Of a stretch of 34,090 nucleotides of DNA, positions 7,981-15,843 are shown in pieces. Origin of the DNA: Lentisphaerota bacterium (GTDB taxonomy: Bacteria; Verrucomicrobiota; Kiritimatiellia; JAAZAB01); contig JAAZAB010000282.1 in NCBI GenBank assembly GCA_012514555.1, positions 1 through 34,090 of the forward strand. The letters run 5' to 3'. Under the pieces are notes generated by a model that ran no database searches, was not told the DNA's origin, and worked only from the letters and a program-made list of their open reading frames with translations. Each line of letters begins with the position of its first letter. The first letter of the stretch is position 1. A program made the translations under genes and the position numbers.

Positions 7981-9465
7981 ATGATGAAAAAGGGCAAGTC
8001 GCCGGAGTCCGGAAAGCGGAAACTGACAACCGCCGCGGGAGCGCCCGTGGTTGACAATCAGAACGTAATGACAGCCGGCCCCCGCGGCCCTCAGCTTCTC
8101 CAGGACGCATGGTACCTGGAAAAGCTGGGGCACTTTGACCGCGAAGTGATACCCGAGCGGCGCATGCACGCAAAGGGCTCAGGCGCCTACGGCACGTTCA
8201 CCGTGACGCACGACATCACCCGCTTCACCAAGGCCCGGATATTCTCCAAGGTGGGCAAGAAGACGGACATGTTCGTCCGCTTTTCGACGGTGGCTGGCGA
8301 GCGCGGCGCCGCTGACGCCGAGCGCGACATACGCGGCTTTGCAATGAAGTTCTACACGGAGGAGGGCAACTGGGACCTCGTCGGCAACAACACGCCGGTT
8401 TTCTTCCTGCGGGACCCGCTCAAGTTTCCCGACCTGAACCACGTTGTCAAGCGCGATCCCCGCACCAACATGCACAGCGCCGCGAGCAACTGGGATTTCT
8501 GGACTTCCCTGCCTGAAGCCTTGCACCAGGTCACCATCCTCATGAGCGACCGTGGCATTCCCTATTCCTACCGGCACATGCACGGTTTCGGCAGCCACAC
8601 GTTCAGCATGCTCAACTCGGCGAACGAGCGGTTCTGGGTCAAGTTCCACTTCAGGACCCAGCAGGGGATCCGCAACCTGACCGACGCAGAGGCCGAAGCA
8701 ATCATCGGCAAGGACCGCGAGAGCCACCAGCGCGACCTGTTCGAGAGCATAGAGGCGAAGAAGTTCCCGCGCTGGAAGCTGTTCATCCAGGTGATGCCGG
8801 AGATGGAAGCGCTGAACTGCCCGTACCATCCCTTCGACCTCACGAAGGTCTGGTTCCACGCGGACTATCCCATGATCGAAGTGGGTGTCATGGAGCTTAA
8901 CCGGAACCCCGAAAACTATTTCGCCGAGGTCGAGCAGTCGGCCTTCAATCCCGCCCACATCGTGCCGGGCATAGGCTTTTCGCCCGACAAGATGCTCCAG
9001 GGCCGGCTTTTCTCCTACGGCGACGCCCAGCGCTACCGGCTCGGCGTGAACCACCACATGATACCCGTCAATGCGCCGCGCTGCCCGTTCCACAGCTACC
9101 ACCGCGACGGCGCCATGCGCGTGGACGGCAACAAGGGCCGGACGATAGGGTACGAGCCGAACAGCCATGGGGAATGGCGGGAGCAGCCCGAGTTCGCCGA
9201 GCCGCCGCTGAGGCTGGACGGGGCCGCGGACCACTGGAACTTCCGCGAGGACGACGACGACTACTTCAGCCAGCCCGGCAAACTGTTCCGCCTCATGAGC
9301 CCGGTTCAGCGTCGGGCCTTGTTCGAGAACACAGCGCGCGCCATGGCCGGCGTGCCGGACATGATCAAGAAGCGCCATATCGGAAACTGCCTCAAGGCGG
9401 ATCCCGCCTATGGCAGGGGCGTGGCCAAGGCGCTGCGCTTACCGGTTGGCGCAGCAGGCAAATAG
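7981..9465 (+). CDS. katA: Catalase (monofunctional haem catalase)
   Basis: [57 protein letters not shown] and [28 protein letters not shown] (haem-ligand Tyr region). GAGGAGG before ATG 7981. Confidence 0.96.
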   Translation: MMKKGKSPESGKRKLTTAAGAPVVDNQNVMTAGPRGPQLLQDAWYLEKLGHFDREVIPERRMHAKGSGAYGTFTVTHDITRFTKARIFSKVGKKTDMFVRFSTVAGERGAADAERDIRGFAMKFYTEEGNWDLVGNNTPVFFLRDPLKFPDLNHVVKRDPRTNMHSAASNWDFWTSLPEALHQVTILMSDRGIPYSYRHMHGFGSHTFSMLNSANERFWVKFHFRTQQGIRNLTDAEAEAIIGKDRESHQRDLFESIEAKKFPRWKLFIQVMPEMEALNCPYHPFDLTKVWFHADYPMIEVGVMELNRNPENYFAEVEQSAFNPAHIVPGIGFSPDKMLQGRLFSYGDAQRYRLGVNHHMIPVNAPRCPFHSYHRDGAMRVDGNKGRTIGYEPNSHGEWREQPEFAEPPLRLDGAADHWNFREDDDDYFSQPGKLFRLMSPVQRRALFENTARAMAGVPDMIKKRHIGNCLKADPAYGRGVAKALRLPVGAAGK

Positions 9466-9476
9466 GATTCATCCGG

Positions 9477-9499
9477 GGCCCGGCGCCAGGCGCCGGGCC
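9477..9499. repeat. Perfect GC-rich inverted repeat between katA and the next gene
   Basis: GGCCCGGCGCC-A-GGCGCCGGGCC (11-nt arms); no T-run follows. Confidence 0.85.
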
Positions 9500-9509
9500 T
9501 CCAGTTTCA

Positions 9510-10043
9510 ATGCAAAATCCCCCCGCACAATGCCCGCCTGGCGCAGCAGTTCTTTCCGAGCCCGGGCGCGAAGGAGTTGTTCGCGCCAAAAAAGGCCTGT
9601 TGAAAGCAGCCGGCACTCTGTCGGTCATGCTTGCTTTCGCCGGCATATTTCTGCCCGTACTGCCAACCACGCCATTCCTGCTGCTGGCCGCCGCATGCTA
9701 CGCCCGCAGTTCGAGGCGGTTCTATGTCTGGCTCACCACCAACCGCTGGTGCGGCCGGTACATCACGAACTACCGTGAAAACCGGGGCATTCCGCGCCGG
9801 CAGAAGGCGCTCACAATCCTGTTCTTGTGGGCCGCCATCGGCCATGCAACCGTATTTGCGGTGAAGCCATTCTGGGGAAGATGCCTTCTGCTTGGCATTG
9901 CCGCCTGCGTCACAATTCACCTGCTCATGATCAAAACGTCGAAGCCTGAAACATCGCTCCAATCCATGCCCGGGGAATCAACTGCGCCGGAAGGACATCT
10001 CCTGGCGGAAGAATCGGGCGAAAACGGGAAAGCCATGTCATGA
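9510..10043 (+). CDS. DUF454 / YbaN-like inner membrane protein
   Basis: GTLSVMLAFAGIFLPVLPTTPFLLLAAACYARSSRRFYVWLTTNRWCGRYITNYRENRGIP is characteristic of DUF454; hydrophobic segments. Confidence 0.85.
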   Translation: MQNPPAQCPPGAAVLSEPGREGVVRAKKGLLKAAGTLSVMLAFAGIFLPVLPTTPFLLLAAACYARSSRRFYVWLTTNRWCGRYITNYRENRGIPRRQKALTILFLWAAIGHATVFAVKPFWGRCLLLGIAACVTIHLLMIKTSKPETSLQSMPGESTAPEGHLLAEESGENGKAMS

Positions 10044-10807
10044 TGAACAAACGGTCTTCTGCCGCCTTTCTTTTGCTCACGGCCGCCGCGCTCCTTGCCT
10101 GCCCGCGGGAATGCGCCGGGGAGGAAACCGCCGACCCGGAGAAAAACACGGTCATGTGGCTGGTGAGCCCCCTGGTCGGGTGGAATCATGACGACCTGAA
10201 GCAGCGGGACCGCGCGGGCCAGGTGAACACGATGGGCAAGACCGCCCTGGAGTACGGACTGTTTGTCATGGCCGCCCACCCGCGCTTCGTGGTCAACGAT
10301 TTTCTTTTTTTCACCGAAGCGGCCGGGGACACCGACGTGCTGGGCAACTTTTTCCACGCCAATGTCTACGGCAATCCCGAGGCGCCCGTCACGTGGAACC
10401 TGGGCGCGGGGCACCTGTACCACAAGATCAAGCCGTCGAACGAGGACATTGACGTGCATGTGCCGATGGCCAAGGCAGGCATCGTGCTCAGGGTCAGTCA
10501 ATGGGGGCTCACATTCAATCCTTACGCGGGGTACGCATGGGAGCGGATTTACACGATGCACGGCGACTCGGACAACGATTCGTACCTCTACGGCCTTACC
10601 GTGGACTGGCGCTGGCGCATGCTGGCCCTGAACGCAAAGTATTACTACCAGGACAGCCGCGAGGCGGACGAGGACTACAACAATGTTCACGTGCGCTTCA
10701 CGGCTGGCTTCACCCGGCACTTGGGCGCCGTCCTTCGCTTCGACTACATGGAGCACACTACAACGGACGACACCTCGCTCCTTGCCGGCCCGGTGTTTGT
10801 CTTCTGA
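10040..10807 (+). CDS. Hypothetical secreted protein, predicted outer-membrane beta-barrel
   Basis: N-terminal signal peptide (MMNKRSSAAFLLLTAAALLACPRECAG), alternating aromatic/hydrophobic strands, C-terminal Phe (LLAGPVFVF). ATG overlaps the upstream stop (ATGA). Confidence 0.6.
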   Translation: MMNKRSSAAFLLLTAAALLACPRECAGEETADPEKNTVMWLVSPLVGWNHDDLKQRDRAGQVNTMGKTALEYGLFVMAAHPRFVVNDFLFFTEAAGDTDVLGNFFHANVYGNPEAPVTWNLGAGHLYHKIKPSNEDIDVHVPMAKAGIVLRVSQWGLTFNPYAGYAWERIYTMHGDSDNDSYLYGLTVDWRWRMLALNAKYYYQDSREADEDYNNVHVRFTAGFTRHLGAVLRFDYMEHTTTDDTSLLAGPVFVF

Positions 10808-10886
10808 CAGCGCAGGATCGCTGTCCCGGGCGCGCGCAAGAAACAATCTCTAAACCGGATAGCCACCCCTAAACAAGGAGGACTCG

Positions 10887-11420
10887 ATGAAGATCGAAGG
10901 GAGCCGCACGGAGGCAAATCTCAAGGAAGCGTTTGCCGGCGAATCGCAGGCCAGAAACAAGTACACGTATTTCGCTTCCGTGGCGAAGAAGGAAGGCTAC
11001 GAACAGATCGCCTCGGTGTTCCTTGAGACGGCGGAGCAGGAAAAGGAACACGCGAAACTGCATTTCAAGGCCCTTGGCGGGGTTGGCGACACGATTGCAA
11101 ACCTCGAGGCAGCCGCTGCCGGGGAGAACGAAGAAACAACCGAAATGTACCCGCGCATGGCCCGCGAGGCCCGCGAAGAGGGGTTCGAAGAGATTGCGCG
11201 CGCCTTCGAGGGAATCGGCCGGGTCGAGAAAGAGCACCGGGAGCGATATAAAAAACTGCTCGAGAACGTCCGCGCCCGGCGCGTTTTCCAGCGCCCTGAA
11301 AAGACCAGGTGGCGCTGCCGCAACTGCGGGTTCATTGTCGAGGCCGCGGGGGCGCCCGCCCAGTGCCCGGTCTGCAAGCACCCCCAGGCCTATTTCGAGA
11401 TCGCCCCAAATAATTACTAA
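10887..11420 (+). CDS. Rubrerythrin (ferritin-like diiron domain + rubredoxin-like domain)
   Basis: EAFAGESQARNKYTYFA, EQEKEHAKLHFKAL, RVEKEHRERYKKLL and a C-terminal CRNCGF...CPVCKHPQAYFE rubredoxin motif; AAGGAGG upstream. Confidence 0.95.
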   Translation: MKIEGSRTEANLKEAFAGESQARNKYTYFASVAKKEGYEQIASVFLETAEQEKEHAKLHFKALGGVGDTIANLEAAAAGENEETTEMYPRMAREAREEGFEEIARAFEGIGRVEKEHRERYKKLLENVRARRVFQRPEKTRWRCRNCGFIVEAAGAPAQCPVCKHPQAYFEIAPNNY

Positions 11421-11549
11421 CGGCGATTTACACGCGGATAATCACGGGGCGGTCGCGGCCGGCCGCCCTCCATATCCAGGAATAAGCGCGCATTTCACCC
11501 GGGACGACCGCCGGTCGGCAAGGCCGGCAGGTCTGTTCCGGCCCGCCGG

Positions 11550-14500
11550 CTACCGGCCGGCGGACGTGACGGGCATCACCCCGCTGTAGCCGAACTGGAA
11601 TTCCCATGCGAGAACATGGCCGTCGGAGCTCTGCTGGATATACCACTGCCCGTTCAGCGTGTCATACACTGCCCAGTCGTTTGCGCCATCCCCGTCGAAA
11701 TCGCCGGGCACGGGAATCGTGCCGGGCATGCCCCAGTGGTGCTCCCAAACAAGGGTCCTGCCGCCGCCGGCCAGGGAATAAGCGTACCACTTACCCAGTT
11801 CTGCGTCATACACCGCGAGGTCGCTCATGCCGTCGCCGTCAAAATCGCCGGGCACGGCAACCATTCCGCCCCCGCCCCACGGGGTAGCCCAGGTGACGGT
11901 TTCCCTGGTCAGCGACCAGACATACCAGTTGCCGCCCGCGCTGTCATAGACAGCCATATCGCTATTCCCGTCGCCGTCATAATCGCCGGGCACGGGCGTC
12001 GCGAGCGCCCAGCCCCACGGGTTCGCCCAGGTGATCACCCCGTTGGCCAGCGACCATATGTACCAGTATCCGCCCTCCTTGACATAAGCGGCCAGATCAC
12101 TGATCCCGTCTCCGTCATAGTCGCCGGGCACGGGCACGATTCCAAGGGAACCCCACGGCTTGTCCCATGCGAGAACATCGCCCGCGCTGGACTGGACATA
12201 CCACGAGACGGTCGCTGGATGAAACGCGCACCAGTCGTGGACATAATCGCCGTCATAGTCGCCCACCACGGTGATGTCCCCGGTCGCGCCCCAGGCCAGA
12301 TCCCAGGCAAGTATGCCGCCGGGCTCGGCCAGCGAATAGGCATACCACAGGGCGCGGGTCTGGTCGAATATGGCCAAGTCGCTCCTGCCATCGCCGTCGT
12401 AGTCGCCGATCTGCCCGCACAGGCCCGCGCGGCTGCGGCGCCATCCGGACTCGGGCCCGACAAAGGCGCCGGCTCCCAGCCCGTTCGTGCCGCGCAGCCA
12501 ATAATAGTAATTTATCCCGGGCAGCGCGGACGTGTCGTTGAAGTTGGTGGCGCAAATGTTCCCGGCGAGAAGCGAAGCCGACGAGATATTCGTCGAGAGA
12601 GAGCGCCAGAGTTCATAAACGTCGGCGCCCGGGCACTCCATCCAGGACACGTCAACCTTATCGGTGAACTTGCCCTTGCTGGCCGAAATGCCCGCGGAAG
12701 CGCGCGGAGCATCGAGAAACAGCCTGGCGAACCCCAGGCGCGGGGCGCCGGCCATGGCCGAAAACAGGCCGCATGCGAACAGCTCCGACTCAACCGCCAG
12801 CAGGCGGGTGCATGTCCGGTCCGGCATGGGCAGCCACGACTTGTCGCACCCGTCATTCGTCACGCTCACCCGGGCCAGGAAGCCGGCATTCGTTTCCCCG
12901 CCGATTTCCCAAAACTCGCCTGCAAGGACAACATGGGACCCGCTGATCGCGATGTCGTTCAGACCATAATAGGGAACTTTCATGCCCGATCGCGCCTTGA
13001 AAGACGGGGCCGGTTCGGGCGGCGCAAGCGGAAGCCAGTCGGGATCGCCGGCCGCGCTGATTTTGTTCAGCCGGGCCAGCCCAAACGTGTTGGACAGCCC
13101 CCCTATTTCATCGAAGTAGCCGGAGACGTACAAGCTTTCGCCATGAACGGAAATGACATCCGCCTCGTCGTCGGCCATGGCGTCCCAGGCCGGGTCGGCG
13201 GTTCCGTCAGCGGCGTTCAAGCGGGCCAGGCCGCAGCGGGGTTCACCGCCGATCCAATTGAAAGGGCCGCTGACATAAAGGTTGTTCCCATCGAGGGCCA
13301 GCCTGCTGACGTTCCCGTTGACCTGGGCATCGAATTCCGTAAGAACCGAACCATTCACTTTGCTGAGCTTGGCCAGGGAGAACATCGGATAGTCCCCGCC
13401 CGTGAAGAACAAGCCGCCGATGTAGACGGCCGCCCCGTCAACCGCGAGCGAGTTCACAACATTGACGCCGATGATGCCCTTGTTCGACTTGTGCGTTTCA
13501 CGGCCAGTCTTCGAGCCGCCGTCCGATGCCGCGGTTATGGGGAACCCGCCAAGCGGCGACTCCCAAGCGGCGTCCGCAGCCCCGTCTTCCATACTCAAGC
13601 GCGCGACGCCGACGCGCGTCCGGCCGCCTATCACCGAGAAGGCGCCGCCCGCGTAAATATTGGTTCCGTCCAGGGCCAGGTCGAAAACGGCCGAATCCGG
13701 ATCGGGCGCCCACGCCGGGTCCACAGCGCCGTCCGGACACAGCCTCGCCAGGTTGCTGCGGAACGCTCCGCCCGCGCGGTGGAAATATCCGCCCACGATG
13801 ATTTTGCCGTCCGCCTGCCTTGCCAGGGCCATGATCTCGGCGGGGGTTTCGCAATAGGCCTCGAAATCCGGATCCGCGCCGCCAGTGGCCGAATCCAGCC
13901 TGGCTATGCCGGAAACGGCCGACGTTCCGATCAGCTTCAAAAGGCCGCCCACGTACAAATCCCGGCCATCGTACGCAAGGGCGCAGCAATAATCGGCGGC
14001 GCCCTGACACCAGGACATATCCGCCGCGCCACCCGCCTTGTCCATGCGCACGATGTTCCGTTTCAAGGCCGAGCCTACCCGGGCGAACTCGCCCACGGCA
14101 TATACGACGGTGTCTTCCACCGCAATCTTGCGCACCGTCCCCGCAACTCGCGGATTCCAGTTCGTATCCTTGATGCCGGTGTTCAGATCAAGCCGGACCA
14201 GTCCGGAATTGCCCTGAATCGCCAGGAAATAGACAGACCCTTCCGATTCTCCCGCCACGTAGAGCTTGTCGCCGTCAATCGCAAGATCAAGGACATCGTC
14301 CTGCGCCGATCCCAGCCAGTTGGTGTCCATGGCCCCTGTTTCCTTGCTCACCCGGCCCAGGTTGGAAGCGCTGTCCGCGCCGATCATACCGAACACCCCG
14401 CCGACGTAGACGTCGTTGGAAGCCACCTGTATGGCATAGACCACCTCATCAATCCCGGGAACCCAGTTTGTGTCAGCGGCCCCGTCCGCCTGGGCCACCC

Positions 14501-14996
14501 TTGCAAGGGCGCGGATATTCTCTCCCCCGACCGCGCTGAAGCCGCCGCCGAGATAAACATTCGTCCCGTCAAGCGCCAGGGCAAAGACCGGGCCGTCAAC
14601 ATTCGCATTCCAGGTTTCGTCAATTGCGCCGTCCTCCGCGCGCAGGCGCGCCACGCCAACGCGGTCGGCGTCGTTCACGGCGCTGAAATAGCCGGCCACA
14701 TACACGTAGTCGCCGTCCGGAACGATCGAGCACACAAAATCATTTGCCTCTGCCATCCATGTCTCGTCCAAGGCGCCGTCCCGGGTCAGCCGCGCAAGAT
14801 TCCGGCGCGGCCGGCCGTTTATAAAATCGAAGGATCCGCCGACCAGCACCTTTCCGTCCGGCTGCAACGCAAGGGCTTCCACGTGTCCCAGGCCCGTAAA
14901 ATCGCATTTCACCTGCGACAGCAGGGCGCTGCTTGTGGCGGCCGGAGCCGAGAAAACGGTCAGAATCAAGGCAAGAAAAGCCAGTGTCCGATTCAT
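11550..14996 (-). CDS. Large secreted delta-60-repeat protein with FN3-like segment and C-terminal DxDxDG repeats
   Basis: Signal peptide MNRTLAFLALILTVFSAPAA; many units like VEALALQPDGKVLVGGSFDFINGRPRRNLARLTRDGALDETW; FN3-like stretch KVDVSWMECPGADVYELWRS...YYYWLRGTN; six C-terminal units like GDYDGDGxSDLAVYDxxxGxWYxWSL...W..PWG...PVP. Confidence 0.82.
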   Translation of the reverse strand: MNRTLAFLALILTVFSAPAATSSALLSQVKCDFTGLGHVEALALQPDGKVLVGGSFDFINGRPRRNLARLTRDGALDETWMAEANDFVCSIVPDGDYVYVAGYFSAVNDADRVGVARLRAEDGAIDETWNANVDGPVFALALDGTNVYLGGGFSAVGGENIRALARVAQADGAADTNWVPGIDEVVYAIQVASNDVYVGGVFGMIGADSASNLGRVSKETGAMDTNWLGSAQDDVLDLAIDGDKLYVAGESEGSVYFLAIQGNSGLVRLDLNTGIKDTNWNPRVAGTVRKIAVEDTVVYAVGEFARVGSALKRNIVRMDKAGGAADMSWCQGAADYCCALAYDGRDLYVGGLLKLIGTSAVSGIARLDSATGGADPDFEAYCETPAEIMALARQADGKIIVGGYFHRAGGAFRSNLARLCPDGAVDPAWAPDPDSAVFDLALDGTNIYAGGAFSVIGGRTRVGVARLSMEDGAADAAWESPLGGFPITAASDGGSKTGRETHKSNKGIIGVNVVNSLAVDGAAVYIGGLFFTGGDYPMFSLAKLSKVNGSVLTEFDAQVNGNVSRLALDGNNLYVSGPFNWIGGEPRCGLARLNAADGTADPAWDAMADDEADVISVHGESLYVSGYFDEIGGLSNTFGLARLNKISAAGDPDWLPLAPPEPAPSFKARSGMKVPYYGLNDIAISGSHVVLAGEFWEIGGETNAGFLARVSVTNDGCDKSWLPMPDRTCTRLLAVESELFACGLFSAMAGAPRLGFARLFLDAPRASAGISASKGKFTDKVDVSWMECPGADVYELWRSLSTNISSASLLAGNICATNFNDTSALPGINYYYWLRGTNGLGAGAFVGPESGWRRSRAGLCGQIGDYDGDGRSDLAIFDQTRALWYAYSLAEPGGILAWDLAWGATGDITVVGDYDGDYVHDWCAFHPATVSWYVQSSAGDVLAWDKPWGSLGIVPVPGDYDGDGISDLAAYVKEGGYWYIWSLANGVITWANPWGWALATPVPGDYDGDGNSDMAVYDSAGGNWYVWSLTRETVTWATPWGGGGMVAVPGDFDGDGMSDLAVYDAELGKWYAYSLAGGGRTLVWEHHWGMPGTIPVPGDFDGDGANDWAVYDTLNGQWYIQQSSDGHVLAWEFQFGYSGVMPVTSAGR
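11553..12412 (-). repeat. Six ~45-48-aa FG-GAP/VCBS-like repeats at the C-terminus of the delta-60 protein
   Basis: Successive units QIGDYDGDGRSDLAIFD, GDYDGDYVHDWCAFH, GDYDGDGISDLAAYV, GDYDGDGNSDMAVYD, GDFDGDGMSDLAVYD, GDFDGDGANDWAVYD, each followed by WY...W...G...P/VV. Confidence 0.85.
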
Positions 14997-15117
14997 GGAA
15001 ACTCCGTTGGCAGATTTTTGAAAAACACGTTTGCGGACAGCCTCGACTCCCTTTCGATTAACTTATATGCAACATCATGAGCAGCGCATTGTCAATCAGC
15101 AAATCGCGGATTTCGCG

Positions 15118-15145
15118 TTGACGGCCGGATGCCGGCGGCTATCAT
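15118..15145 (+). promoter_or_regulatory. Putative sigma70-type promoter for the pgmB-like/GH65 pair
   Basis: TTGACG (15118-15123), 16-bp spacer, TATCAT (15140-15145); ATG at 15172. Confidence 0.55.
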
Positions 15146-15171
15146 GAGCCGCCGCAACCAGGAGCCTGCGC

Positions 15172-15843
15172 ATGGCACTGCTGAAGGCAGCCATATTCGA
15201 TCTCGACGGAGTGATTGTCAGCACCGATCGCTACCACCGCATGGGCTGGGAACGGCTGGCCCGCGAACTGGGAATTCCGTTTACCGATGACCAGGCCGCG
15301 CGCACTCGCGGTGTTGACAGGATGTCCAGCCTGAAAATCGTGCTCGGCCCGAACCACGGCTATTCCCCGGCGGAAATGAGCGAGCTGGCTGCCCGTAAGA
15401 ACGCATACTACACGGAAATGATCGGCCGCATAACCCCTGCCGACATCCTTCCCGGCTCCCTGAGCCTGCTGTCGGAGCTGGAGGCGCACTCCATTCCCAT
15501 TGCCATCGCGAGCGCGAGCAAGAACGCGGCGGCCGTGCTGGAGCGCCTGGGCATTGCCGGCCGCTTTGCCGCCATTGTCACCGGCCACGACTTCAAGCGG
15601 GGCAAGCCGGCGCCGGACGTGTTCCTGACCGCGGCCGGGCGGCTCAAAGTGTCGCCGGCGGACTGCCTGGTTTTCGAGGACGCCTTGGCGGGCATCCGGG
15701 CTGCACATGCAGGCGGAATGAAAGCCGTGGGGATAGGCCGGCCCGAAATGCTGCCCGGCGCGGACCGGGTTGTTCCCTCCCTTGCCGATATCCATTACAA
15801 TGACCTTGTTGCCCTCATGCATTCAACCGGAGAACCCGCATGA
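15172..15843 (+). CDS. pgmB: HAD-family beta-phosphoglucomutase-like phosphatase/mutase
   Basis: AAIFDLDGVIVSTDRYHRMGWERLA, IAIASASKNAAAVLERLGI, GKPAPDVFLTAAGRLKVSPADCLVFEDALAGIRAAHAGGMKAVGIG; adjacent to GH65. Confidence 0.87.
   Translation: MALLKAAIFDLDGVIVSTDRYHRMGWERLARELGIPFTDDQAARTRGVDRMSSLKIVLGPNHGYSPAEMSELAARKNAYYTEMIGRITPADILPGSLSLLSELEAHSIPIAIASASKNAAAVLERLGIAGRFAAIVTGHDFKRGKPAPDVFLTAAGRLKVSPADCLVFEDALAGIRAAHAGGMKAVGIGRPEMLPGADRVVPSLADIHYNDLVALMHSTGEPA

Noticed and set aside
8179-9378. 399-aa minus-strand ORF opposite catalase
   Set aside because: Antisense to unambiguous katA; no recognisable motif.
11616-15080. 1154-aa plus-strand ORF covering the delta-60 gene
   Set aside because: Exact antisense of the minus-strand protein, which has a signal peptide and clear repeats; the plus frame is an open-frame by-product of GC-rich codon bias.
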